DNA of 64,000 nt from Streptomyces sp. NBC_00443. GTDB taxonomy: Bacteria; Actinomycetota; Actinomycetes; Streptomycetales; Streptomycetaceae. The notes beneath the pieces are model-generated. The model was not told the origin of the DNA. It worked only from the letters and a program-made list of their open reading frames with translations, and did not search any database. Below are positions 16,178 through 24,388 of this stretch, piece by piece. The stretch is taken from the NCBI RefSeq assembly GCF_036014175.1, contig NZ_CP107917.1:3658001-3722000 (forward strand), given 5' to 3'. The position numbers were made by a program, and so were the translations under genes. Numbering within the stretch: the first letter of the stretch is position 1; every line of letters starts with the position of its first letter.

Positions 16178-18495
16178 GCCCCCTGGCGCGACCCCGCCCT
16201 GCCCGCCGCCGCCCGCGTCGACGACCTCCTCTCCCGGATGACCCTGCAGGAGAAGACCGCCCAGCTGTACGGGGTATGGGTGGGCGCCGCCACGGACGGC
16301 GAGGCACGGACCGAGGGAGTCGCCCCGCACCAGCACGACATGACCGCCGACTATGACTGGGCCGAGCTGATCACCCACGGCCTCGGCCAGCTCACCCGCT
16401 CCTTCGGCACCGCCCCCGTCGACCCGGCACCGGCCGCGCAGGCACTGGCCCGCGCCCAGCGCCGTATCGCCGGGGCGGGCCGCTTCGGCATCCCGGCGGT
16501 GGCCCACGAGGAGTGCCTGGCGGGCTTCACGGCCTGGCAGGCCACGGCCTACCCGGTACCGCTCGCCTGGGGAGCCACCTTCGACCCCCGCTCATCGAGG
16601 AGATGGCCGCCCGCATCGGCCAGGACCTGCGCTCGGCCGGCGTCCACCAGGGTCTCGCCCCCGTCCTGGACGTCGTACGCGATCCGCGCTGGGGCCGCGT
16701 CGAGGAGACCATCGGCGAGGACCCGTACCTGACCGGCACGATCGGTACGGCATACGTCCGGGGCCTGGAGTCGGCCGGCGTGATCGCCACACTCAAGCAC
16801 TTCGCCGGATACGCGTCCTCTGCGGGCGCCCGCAACCTAGCACCCGTACGGGCGGGCATCCGCGAGTTCGCGGACGTGACACTCCCTCCCTTCGAGATGG
16901 CGCTGCGCGAGGGCGGGGCCCGGTCGGTGATGGCGGCGTACAACGAGACGGACGGCGTGCCGGCGTCGGCGGACCCGGCACTGCTGACCGAACTCCTGCG
17001 CGCGGAATGGGGGTTCACGGGCACGGTGGTCGCCGACTACTTCGGTATCGGCTTTCTGGAGACGCTGCACCGAGTGGCGGGCAGTGCGGGGGAGGCCGCG
17101 CACGCGGCGCTGGCGGCCGGCATCGACGTGGAACTCCCCACCCTGAAATGCTACGGGAAACCACTGCTGGAGGCCGTCCGGTCGGGCGAGGTAGCGGAGG
17201 AACTGGTGGACCGGGCGGCCCGCCGAGTCCTGCTCCAGAAGTGCGAGCTGGGTCTCCTGGACGAGGACTGGACGCCGGAGCCGAAGACAGCGGACCTCGA
17301 CCTGGACTCGGCGGCGAACCGCGCCCTGGCTCGGCGTGTGGCCGAGGAGTCGGTGGTGCTCCTGGACAACCCGGACGGCGCCCTGCCCCTCTCCCCCGAT
17401 GCCCGTATCGCGGTCGTGGGCCCGCGCGCGGCGGACGCGTTGGCGATGCTGGGCTGCTACTCCTTCCCGTCCCACGTCCTCACGCACCACCCCGAGGTGC
17501 CGATGGGCATCGAGATCCCGACGCTCCTTGAGGCCCTGCGCGCCGAACTCCCCGACGCCAAGGTGACGTTCGCCGAGGGCTGCGCGGTGTCCGACCCGGA
17601 CACCGCAGGCTTCGAGGAGGCGGTGGCCCGGGCGTCGGAGGCGGACGTGTGCCTGGCGGTGCTGGGCGACCGGGCCGGCCTGTTCGGGCGGGGCACGTCG
17701 GGCGAGGGCTGCGATGTGACGGACCTGCGGCTGCCGGGGGTGCAGGGCGAGCTGCTGGACGCGCTGGTGGCGACGGGCGTCCCGGTGGTGCTGGTCCTGC
17801 TGACGGGCCGCCCTTATGCGCTGGGGCGTTGGCAGGGGCGGCTGGCGGCGGTCGCCCAGGCGTTCTTCCCGGGAGAGGAGGGCGGGCCGGCGGTGGCAGG
17901 GGTGCTGTCGGGGCGGGTGAGTCCGTCGGGGCGGTTGCCGGTGAGCGTGCCGCGGGAGCCCGGAGGGCAGCCGTGGACGTATCTTCAGCCGCCGCTGGGG
18001 CTGGCGGGAGAGGTGAGCAATCTCGATCCGACGCCGCTGTACGCGTTCGGGCACGGACGGTCGTACACGACGTTCGAGTGGACGGACTTCACCGGAGGCG
18101 AGGCCCTCACGGAGATCGGCACAGACGGCTCGTACGACGTATCGGTGACGGTCCGCAACACGGGCGACCGCGCCGGCGCGGAGGTTGTGCAGCTGTACCT
18201 GCACGACCCGGTGGCGTCGGTGACGCGGCCGGATGTGCGGCTGATCGGGTACCAGCGGGTGGAGTTGGCGCCGGGGGAGGCGAGCCGGGTGACCTTCCGC
18301 TTCCACGCGGACCTGTCGTCCTTCACGGACCGTTCGGGGCGCCGGATCGTCGAACCGGGGGTTCTGGAACTGCGGGTGGCGGCGTCGAGTGCGGACGTAC
18401 GGCATACGGCACGGCTGCGCCTCATCGGGCCGGTACGGGAGTTGGCTTCGGATCGGCGGCTGCGGAGCGAGCCGGAGGTGTCGGAGCCGGAGTGA
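16169..18495 (+). pseudogene. GH3 family beta-glycosidase, interrupted by one frameshift
   Basis: Glycoside hydrolase family 3 enzyme releasing sugars from beta-glucosides or beta-xylosides. One frame covers residues 1-140 (MTTAPWRDPAL to ATFDP) and another carries the rest from LIEEMAARIG. Adding one C to the CCCCC run at 16584-16588 restores TFDPPLIEEM and a 775-residue protein of normal length. After the shift come KHFAGY, the nucleophile region VVADYFGIGF, the second alpha/beta domain with ERYGDRAGLFGRGTSGEGCD-like binding loop, and a C-terminal fibronectin-III-like domain. No signal peptide, so probably cytoplasmic. The divergent LacI gene is the likely regulator. The break may be an assembly error. 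Confidence 0.85.
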
Positions 18496-18516
18496 CTCAG
18501 GCGCCGGGACAGACTC

Positions 18517-18789
18517 CTACGAGGGGCTGCCGCACTCGTGGTGGACGTACTGGTCGATCTCGAGCGAAGCCCTGGCCGCCCCCAGCCAGGCCATCAGCCC
18601 CGCCCCGAGGAAGATGCCCTTCTGCTGCGGATCGTCGAGATCCCTGATCTCCTGGACGATCTCCAGAAACACGGCGGCCTCCCCTGCGTCGACGAGTCGT
18701 CCGAGCGGTTCCACTCCCAGCCGCCCGGAGATCTCCTCCGGCCGGAGAGAGTGGCTGACAACCCTGAGATACATGCGAAATGCGCTCAT
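18517..18789 (-). CDS. Small hypothetical protein, DUF4279-like start
   Basis: 90 residues. The N-terminal pattern (MYLRVVSHSLRPEEISGRLGVEP) resembles the DUF4279 family, but the rest is shorter than usual and ends IDQYVHHECGSPS. No catalytic motif is visible. I chose the ATG at 18789 because upstream codons (Arg/Gly-rich) look non-coding. It is convergent with the GH3 gene (21 bp between stops). Could be a degraded or genuinely short family member. Confidence 0.6.
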   Translation of the reverse strand: MSAFRMYLRVVSHSLRPEEISGRLGVEPLGRLVDAGEAAVFLEIVQEIRDLDDPQQKGIFLGAGLMAWLGAARASLEIDQYVHHECGSPS

Positions 18790-18835
18790 GGGACGTACAT
18801 GCGACGAGCCCTTAAGACCCCTCCCCCGTCCACCC

Positions 18836-19099
18836 TCACCCCGGCCAGGCATCCACCGACTCGAACCGCCACCGATGAACCGCCCGAGTCACCAACTCCC
18901 CACCCGGTTCAGCAAGTTCAGGCAGCTCCGCGTCGTACGCCGCATCCCACCACGTGATGACGAGCACCCGATCCTCCGGCGCCCGAAAGACCTCCCGGCG
19001 CAGCGGCCGTACGGCCAGCTCCTGCGCCCGGGCCCAGTCGAGCAGGGCCTCGCCCCGCCCCGGAACCGCCCGCGCCTCCCACATCAGCGCGACCGTCAC
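18836..19099 (-). CDS. Small conserved protein downstream of tsaD, ABM-like
   Basis: 87 residues. The pattern VTVALMWEARAVPGRGEALLDWARAQ followed in pieces by EDRVLVITWWDAAYDAELPEL and AVHRWRFESVDAW suggests a dimeric ferredoxin-like (ABM-type) fold. Its GTG start overlaps the tsaD stop as GTGA (19096-19099), so translation is coupled to tsaD. No enzymatic residues can be named. Function unknown. Confidence 0.72.
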   Translation of the reverse strand: MTVALMWEARAVPGRGEALLDWARAQELAVRPLRREVFRAPEDRVLVITWWDAAYDAELPELAEPGGELVTRAVHRWRFESVDAWPG

Positions 19100-20202
19100 G
19101 AGTAGAGGTTCTCCTTGCTGACCTCGTGCACATGGTCGTGAGTGTGGCCGGTGCCCGGCACATGAGGGTCCGTCACCGGCAGCGAGGAGTCCGCCGACAG
19201 GTCCCAGCTGGACGCCGGCCGGTTCCGGGCCACCATCTCCGCGCCGAGGGCCGCCACCATCGCCCCGTTGTCCGTGCACAGCTTCGGCCGGGGTACCCGC
19301 AGCCGGAGGCCGGCCCGCTCGCAGCGTTCCTGGGCGAGGGCCCGCAGGCGGGAGTTGGCCGCGACGCCGCCGCCGATCATCAGGTGGTCGACGCCCTCGT
19401 CCTTGCAGGCGCGGACGGCCTTGCGGGTCAGCACGTCGACGACCGCCTCCTGGAAGGACGCCGCGACATCGCGCACCGGCACCTCCTCGCCCGCCGCCCG
19501 CTTGGCCTCGATCCAGCGGGCCACCGCCGTCTTGAGGCCGGAGAAGGAGAAGTCGTACGCCGGATCGCGCGGCCCCGTCAGACCGCGCGGGAACGCGATC
19601 GCCTGCGGGTCGCCCTCGCGCGCGTACCGGTCGATGACCGGACCGCCCGGGAAGCCCAGGTTCAGCACCCGGGCGATCTTGTCGAAGGCTTCGCCCGCCG
19701 CGTCGTCGATCGTGGCGCCCATCGGGCGGACGTCGGAGGTGATGTCCGACGACAGCAGGAGCGACGAATGGCCGCCGCTCACCAGCAGCGCCATCGTCGG
19801 CTCCGGCAGCGCCCCGTGCTCCAGCTGGTCCACGCAGATGTGCGAGGCGAGGTGGTTGACGCCGTAGAGCGGCTTGCCCAGCGCGTAGGCGTACGCCTTC
19901 GCCGCCGACACGCCGACCAGCAGGGCACCGGCGAGGCCGGGGCCGGCGGTGACGGCGATCCCGTCCAGGTCCCTCGCGCTCACCCCCGCCTCCTTCAGGG
20001 CGCGGTCGATGGTCGGGACCATCGCCTCCAGGTGCGCCCGGGAGGCGACCTCCGGCACGACGCCCCCGAAGCGGGCGTGCTCGTCGACGCTGGAGGCGAT
20101 GGCGTCGGCGAGCAGGGTGGTGCCGCGGACGATGCCGACGCCGGTCTCGTCGCAGGAGGTCTCGATGCCGAGGACTAGGGGTTCGTCCCGCGAGTCAGCC
20201 AT
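19096..20202 (-). CDS. tsaD: tRNA t6A threonylcarbamoyltransferase TsaD
   Basis: Catalytic subunit that transfers the threonylcarbamoyl group to A37 of ANN-decoding tRNAs, working with TsaB and TsaE. 368 residues with the Kae1/ASKHA fold: GIETSCDETGVG near the N-terminus, metal ligands in the HLASH motif (HxxxH, about residue 118), SGGHSSLLL and the late MIGGGVAANSRLR and CTDNGAMVAALG motifs. Start ATG at 20202 overlaps the end of rimI by 8 bp. Fourth gene of the run tsaB-rimI-tsaD plus a small coupled gene. Confidence 0.96.
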   Translation of the reverse strand: MADSRDEPLVLGIETSCDETGVGIVRGTTLLADAIASSVDEHARFGGVVPEVASRAHLEAMVPTIDRALKEAGVSARDLDGIAVTAGPGLAGALLVGVSAAKAYAYALGKPLYGVNHLASHICVDQLEHGALPEPTMALLVSGGHSSLLLSSDITSDVRPMGATIDDAAGEAFDKIARVLNLGFPGGPVIDRYAREGDPQAIAFPRGLTGPRDPAYDFSFSGLKTAVARWIEAKRAAGEEVPVRDVAASFQEAVVDVLTRKAVRACKDEGVDHLMIGGGVAANSRLRALAQERCERAGLRLRVPRPKLCTDNGAMVAALGAEMVARNRPASSWDLSADSSLPVTDPHVPGTGHTHDHVHEVSKENLYS

Positions 20203-20749
20203 GGGTCTCGGTTCCTTGTACGGAGTTTGCACCCGCGGCGTAGCCGCTGTCGGGCGCTGTGGTCAGTCTCATCACCAGGGCGTCCACGTTCCCCGGCTGG
20301 TAGTAGCCGCGCCGGAAGCCGATGGCCTCGAAGCCGTAGCGCTCGTAGAGCTTCTGCGCCCGGACGTTGTCCACGCGGCACTCCAGCATCACTTCGGCGC
20401 ACTCGAAGTCGGTCGCGGCCTGCAGCAGTTCGGTGAGCAGACGGCCGCCGAGCCCCGTCCCCCAGTGGTCGCGGGCGACGGCGATGGTCTGGACGTCGGC
20501 CAGTTCTCCGGCGGAGGCGAGCCCGGCGTATCCGACGAGCTGTTCGCCGTTCTCGGCGACGACGTAACGCCGTGTCGCCCCGGGCCCGCGCGAGTGGGCC
20601 AGCTCGGACCAGAACATGCCCCTGGACCAGGCGTCCTCGGGGAAGAGTTCCTTCTCCAGGCCGAGTACGGCGTCGATGTCCCACCAGCGCATCTCGCGCA
20701 GCACGGCACCGGCGGCAGCGGCGGGAGTCGGCGTCACGGGTTCGGTCAC
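20195..20749 (-). CDS. rimI: Ribosomal protein S18-alanine N-acetyltransferase RimI
   Basis: GNAT-family N-terminal protein acetyltransferase, 184 residues. The acetyl-CoA pyrophosphate loop is visible as IAVARDHWGTGLGGRLLTELL. The core (LREMRWWDIDAVLGLEKELFPEDAWS, ECRVDNVRAQKLYERYGFEAIGFRRGYY) is diagnostic of RimI. GTG start overlaps the tsaB stop as GTGA (20746-20749). Located inside the t6A operon as in most actinobacteria. Confidence 0.94.
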   Translation of the reverse strand: MTEPVTPTPAAAAGAVLREMRWWDIDAVLGLEKELFPEDAWSRGMFWSELAHSRGPGATRRYVVAENGEQLVGYAGLASAGELADVQTIAVARDHWGTGLGGRLLTELLQAATDFECAEVMLECRVDNVRAQKLYERYGFEAIGFRRGYYQPGNVDALVMRLTTAPDSGYAAGANSVQGTETHG

Positions 20750-21402
20750 TTGGGGGTGACCACCTTGTAGTTCTTGGGGACCTGGGCATCGGGCCGGCGC
20801 AGGTACAGCGGCCGGGGCGCGGGGAGTTCCTCGCCCGCCGCCAGCCTCTCGGCGGCCAGTGCCGCGAGGGCCGCCGCCGACACGTGCTCGGGCTCGTGGG
20901 CGCTGGGGAAGGTGTCGGGGTACAGCAGCGCGCCCGCGCCGACGGCCGGCAGCCCGGCGACCTGGTCGGCGATGTCGGCGGGCCGGTCCACGGCCGGGTC
21001 GGTCAGCCGCGTGCGGGAGTCGGCGTACCGCGCCCAGTAGACCTCCTTGCGCCGGGCGTCCGTCGCGACGACGAAGGGGCCCTTCTCGATGTCGGCGGCG
21101 TAGGCGAGGCCGTCCAGCGTGCACACGCCGTGCACGGGGACGCCGAGGACGAGCCCGAAGGTGTCGGCGGTCATCAGGCCGACGCGCAGCCCGGTGTAGG
21201 GGCCGGGTCCGATGCCTACGACGACGCCGGTGACGGCGTCGAGCTTCACACCGGCCTCGGCGAGGACCCGGTCGACGGCCGGCAGCAGCAGCTCGCCGTG
21301 CCGGCGCGCGTCCACCTGGCTCGACGAGGCGATGACGTCCGTACCGTCGTGCAGCGCGACGGTGACGGCGGGGGTGGCGGTATCCAGAGCGAGCAAGAGC
21401 AC
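20746..21402 (-). CDS. tsaB: t6A biosynthesis dimerisation protein TsaB
   Basis: Non-catalytic partner that heterodimerises with TsaD and is needed for t6A synthesis. 218 residues of the ASKHA fold, beginning LLLALDTATPAVTVAL, with GIGPGPYTGLRVGL near residue 64 and a Pro-rich end PLYLRRPDAQVPK. Starts convergent-free, 111 bp from the divergent membrane-protein gene; its stop overlaps the rimI start by 4 bp. Confidence 0.94.
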   Translation of the reverse strand: MLLLALDTATPAVTVALHDGTDVIASSSQVDARRHGELLLPAVDRVLAEAGVKLDAVTGVVVGIGPGPYTGLRVGLMTADTFGLVLGVPVHGVCTLDGLAYAADIEKGPFVVATDARRKEVYWARYADSRTRLTDPAVDRPADIADQVAGLPAVGAGALLYPDTFPSAHEPEHVSAAALAALAAERLAAGEELPAPRPLYLRRPDAQVPKNYKVVTPK

Positions 21403-21513
21403 GCAAACAGCCTACGGCGCCCGCGCCCCGGGAAGCGCCGTCCCGGTCGGCCGCTTGACGACTGCTACGGTCGGAATCGATCACCAGGTACGACGCGAAC
21501 GCTGAGGTGGCCA

Positions 21514-22068
21514 GTGTCAGGCAGCAGCTCCTCAATCGTGACGGGGCTGACCGCGGTTGCCCTTGCGACGGTCGGCTTCCTCGCCTTCCAGGCCTACTCG
21601 AACATCCCGGCCGACCTGGGCAGGCCGGTCGCCGACAGCGTTCCCAGGGTGAGCACCGCCAAGGCGCCCCGCGACGGGAAGGACCCCGGCGCGCTGCCCC
21701 CCGGGTCCGGTGCGGGGAGGCGGGTCGTCTACTCGGTGGACGACGACCGGGTGTGGCTGGTCGACGCGGGCGAGAAGGTCAAGCGCACGTTCCGCGTGAC
21801 CCCCGGATCGGTCGACCCGGCTCCGGGCGCCTACACCGTCACCTCCCGCTCCAACGCGGTCACCGGCACCGACGGTCTCCCCGTGGAGCACGTCGTCCGC
21901 TTCGCCGGCGTGGACAACGTCACGATCGGCTTCAGCACGCTCGCCGACGGCCCGGCACCCCTGCCCGCCCCTTCCGTGAAGACGGGCGGCATCCGCGAGT
22001 CCCGGGCCGACGGCAACGCGATGTGGGACTTCGCGACGATCGGCCGAACGGTTGTCGTGATCCGCTAG
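21514..22068 (+). CDS. Membrane-anchored hypothetical protein
   Basis: 184 residues: one N-terminal hydrophobic segment (about residues 8-28, IVTGLTAVALATVGFLAFQA), an Ala/Pro/Gly linker, then a compact extracytoplasmic beta-rich domain (RRVVYSVDDDRVWLVDAGEKVKRTF in pieces, with GAYTVTSRSNAVTGTDG) and the end MWDFATIGRTVVVIR. The VWLVD/GTDG features recall the catalytic-fold edges of L,D-transpeptidases, but no HxxG..C motif exists. GTG start with GAGGTGG 7 bp upstream. Located between the halves of the t6A operon, on the opposite strand. Confidence 0.75.
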   Translation: MSGSSSSIVTGLTAVALATVGFLAFQAYSNIPADLGRPVADSVPRVSTAKAPRDGKDPGALPPGSGAGRRVVYSVDDDRVWLVDAGEKVKRTFRVTPGSVDPAPGAYTVTSRSNAVTGTDGLPVEHVVRFAGVDNVTIGFSTLADGPAPLPAPSVKTGGIRESRADGNAMWDFATIGRTVVVIR

Positions 22069-22092
22069 GGCCTGTCGGCGCGCCGTGATCCG

Positions 22093-22299
22093 CTATGCGG
22101 CGTGGCGGTGCCCGTGGTCGGCGGGCTCGCGGTTCGTCTCCGGGTCGGGCAGACGCGGCGGGGTGGAGATCACGTTCGCCGCGGCACCGGCCGCCAGCAG
22201 ATCGCGCATGGACACCCCGCTGGCCGGCGCGTACGGCCGCGCCTCGCTCTGCGCCTTGCTCTGCGCCTTGCTCTGCGCCTTGCTCTCGGATGCCGACAT
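22093..22299 (-). CDS. Small SKAQ-repeat, His-tailed peptide under a probable iron box
   Basis: 68 residues: MSASE, then three SKAQ units and SEAR, a central conserved-looking core SMRDLLAAGAAANVISTPPR, and a polar tail ending HGHRHAA. A near-perfect AGGAGG ribosome site precedes the ATG by 5 bp, so it is very probably translated. No signal peptide, transmembrane segment or cysteine. A DmdR/IdeR-type iron box lies 30 bp upstream of the start, so expression is predicted to rise under iron limitation. Function unknown. Lies between tsaE and the membrane-protein gene. Confidence 0.7.
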   Translation of the reverse strand: MSASESKAQSKAQSKAQSEARPYAPASGVSMRDLLAAGAAANVISTPPRLPDPETNREPADHGHRHAA

Positions 22300-22329
22300 G
22301 GACGCCTCCTGGGGCCGGGGGCGGGCGTA

Positions 22330-22345
22330 GTTAGGCAGACCTAAC
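22330..22345. promoter_or_regulatory. Probable iron box (DmdR/IdeR operator)
   Basis: GTTAGGCAGACCTAAC, a palindrome that matches the right-hand part of the known actinobacterial iron box (TTAGG..CCTAA half-sites) bound by iron-dependent DtxR-family repressors such as DmdR1. It lies 30 bp before the ATG of the 68-residue peptide gene. The left arm of the 19-bp consensus is weak, so affinity is uncertain. Confidence 0.65.
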
Positions 22346-22480
22346 CACGGACTGGATACCATGTGACCACGCACAAGACCGCAAACGCAATATCTTGCCG
22401 ACGTCTTGTCGGAATGTTCATCAGGCCCGACCGGTCCCGGCCGCGTACAGGCTTGCAGCGCCCTCAGGCCCACGTCGCGC

Positions 22481-22999
22481 TCAGGCCGACAGCACGCTCA
22501 GATCCACCGCGGCCCAGCGCTCGCCCAGCCCCGTCACCGTGACGTGCCGTACCTCGTCCGTCGTGTCGCCGACGGCCCGGTGGATCACGAGCTGCAGCCG
22601 TTCCTCGGTCAGTTCCTCGACCTTGCCCTCGCCCCACTCCACGACGATCACCGACTCGGGCAGCGAGACGTCGAGGTCGAGGTCCTCCATGTCGTCCAGG
22701 CCGCCCGACAGCCGGTAGGCGTCGACGTGGACGAGCGGCGGGCCCTCGCCGAGGGAGGGGTGCACACGGGCGATCACGAAGGTCGGCGACGTGACCGCGC
22801 CCCTGACCCCCAGCCCCTCGCCGAGCCCCCGGGTCAGCGTCGTCTTGCCCGCGCCGAGCTCCCCGCTGAGCATCACGAGATCACCGGCGCGCAGCAGTTT
22901 GGCGAGTCGCCGGCCCAGCTCCCGCATCTGCTCGGGAGAAGTGACGGTCAGGTCGAGGTCACCCGCGTTGTGCGGTGCTGCTGGTGCTTCCATAGCCAC
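22481..22999 (-). CDS. tsaE: tRNA t6A biosynthesis ATPase TsaE
   Basis: P-loop ATPase that binds the TsaB-TsaD complex and is needed for t6A catalysis in bacteria. 172 residues from a GTG at 22999 (an ATG two codons later is equally possible). Walker A is SGELGAGKTTL, then SPTFVIAR, the VHVDAYRL acidic segment and VVEWGEGKVEEL. It overlaps the end of the upstream alpha/beta hydrolase by about 40 bp, so the alr-hydrolase-tsaE genes are probably co-transcribed. Confidence 0.94.
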   Translation of the reverse strand: MAMEAPAAPHNAGDLDLTVTSPEQMRELGRRLAKLLRAGDLVMLSGELGAGKTTLTRGLGEGLGVRGAVTSPTFVIARVHPSLGEGPPLVHVDAYRLSGGLDDMEDLDLDVSLPESVIVVEWGEGKVEELTEERLQLVIHRAVGDTTDEVRHVTVTGLGERWAAVDLSVLSA

Positions 23000-24200
23000 T
23001 TACGGTAGCCCCTGCGGGCACGGCACCCGCCCGGGTGAGCAGGTCGGCCATACGGTCGGTGACCACTTCCGGGTGCTCCAGCATCACCAGGTGCCCGGCG
23101 TCCGGCACCAGGACCAGCTCGGCGTCCGGCAGCAGGTCGGCGATCGCCTCGCTGTGCTCGCTGGGCGTGACGAGGTCGCCCACACCGGCCAGGACGAGCA
23201 CCGGCATCTCCGTGAAGAGCCCGAGCGCCTCGGTCTTGTCGTGGTCGGCGAAAGCCGGGTAGAACTCCGCGACCACGTCGATCGGCGTCCCCTCGATCAT
23301 CCGCTCGGCGAACCGCGCGACGGCCGGGTCGACGTCCCGGGACGAGAACGAGTACCGCTTGATGATCCCGGCGAACAGCTCGGCGGTGGCCCGGCGCCCC
23401 TTCTCCACCAGCTCGGCCCGCTGCCCCAGCGCCTTGAGCACGCCCGGCAGGATGCGCCGTACCGCGTTCACGCCCGCGACGGGCAGCCCGAAGTTGACCT
23501 CGCCGAGCCGCCCGGACGAGGTACCGACGAAGGCGGTGGCCACGACCCGGTCCCGGATCAGCTCCGGGAACTGGTCGGCCAGCGCCATGACCGTCATCCC
23601 GCCCATGGAGTGTCCGACCAGCACGAGCGGCCCCTCGGGCGCGGCCGCGTCGATGACGGCCTTCAGGTCGCGCCCCAGCTGCTCGATGTCGACGTGCTTG
23701 CCCTCCTCCGTCTGGGCGACGCCGCGCGCGGACCGGCCGTGGCTGCGCTGGTCCCAGTGCACGGTGCGCACGACGCCCCTGAGCGCGGCGCGCTGGAAGT
23801 GCCAGGAGTCCTGGCTGAGGCAGTAGCCGTGGCTGAACACGACGGTGACGGGGGCGGGTGCCTTGCGCCCGAAGAGCCGTCGCCGGCGCGGGGTGAGGGC
23901 GGGTGCGGCCTCGGGGTCGACGTCGTCGACCTCGTAGTACAGCTCGGTGCCGTCGTCGGCGTACGCCTTGCCGGGCATGCCGCGCAGCGAGCCGTACGGT
24001 CCCGCCGAGTCGAGCGCGAGCCGGGCCTTCTGCCGCATGCCGCGGCCCACGGTCATCCGCTCTATGGCGACGCCGGCGGCCGCGCCGGCCGCGATCACGC
24101 CTATCGCGGCGCCGGCGAAACCGGTCGCCCGGCGCCAGTTCGCGGCCGCCCCCGTGGCGGAGGCGACGGCCGCGACGACCTCCGCACTGCTCTCGCTCAC
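22959..24200 (-). CDS. Alpha/beta hydrolase with N-terminal membrane segment
   Basis: 413 residues. A hydrophobic stretch at about residues 28-50 (GAAIGVIAAGAAAGVAIE) could anchor it. The hydrolase domain has the oxyanion HGYCLS, nucleophile elbow GHSMGGM, an Asp in GVGDLVTP and a His in DAGHLVML, so the Ser-Asp-His triad is complete. Located between alr and tsaE as in other streptomycetes. Substrate unknown; an ester or lactone is likely. GTG start preceded by GAGGAG. Confidence 0.88.
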   Translation of the reverse strand: MSESSAEVVAAVASATGAAANWRRATGFAGAAIGVIAAGAAAGVAIERMTVGRGMRQKARLALDSAGPYGSLRGMPGKAYADDGTELYYEVDDVDPEAAPALTPRRRRLFGRKAPAPVTVVFSHGYCLSQDSWHFQRAALRGVVRTVHWDQRSHGRSARGVAQTEEGKHVDIEQLGRDLKAVIDAAAPEGPLVLVGHSMGGMTVMALADQFPELIRDRVVATAFVGTSSGRLGEVNFGLPVAGVNAVRRILPGVLKALGQRAELVEKGRRATAELFAGIIKRYSFSSRDVDPAVARFAERMIEGTPIDVVAEFYPAFADHDKTEALGLFTEMPVLVLAGVGDLVTPSEHSEAIADLLPDAELVLVPDAGHLVMLEHPEVVTDRMADLLTRAGAVPAGATVSGYGSTSSTAQRG

Positions 24201-24300
24201 GTACCGCTCCTCTTCGCTGGGTCGTGCCCGGTGTCTCGGTGTGACATGGGTGCCGGGTGGTGCGGGTTGTCCCGCTACGGGTTACCCGCCTGGTTCCTCA

Positions 24301-24388
24301 TTCACATAACCGCATTCGGATGGACGCATCACATTGCCCGCGTCACATAGCCGCATCACGAAGACGCATCACATGGACGCATTCCTGT
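24301..24388. repeat. Degenerate ACGCATCACATGG tandem repeats
   Basis: About six copies of a 13-17-base unit (variants GACGCATCACAT, CCGCATCAC, CCCGCGTCACATAG). The array straddles the end of alr: the alr stop (24369-24371) lies inside a unit, so the last codons of alr are repeat-derived. Confidence 0.65.

Noticed and set aside
21514..22068. L,D-transpeptidase assignment for the membrane-anchored protein
   Set aside because: Beta-rich domain only; no catalytic His or Cys motif found.
22330..22345. Iron-box palindrome as a terminator
   Set aside because: Arms are only about six bases and AT-containing, no U-tract; half-site sequence matches DtxR-type operators better.
23000..24350. Plus-strand 519-codon frame opposite the alpha/beta hydrolase
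   Set aside because: Antisense shadow rich in His/Arg/Gly; hydrolase triad on the minus strand is complete.
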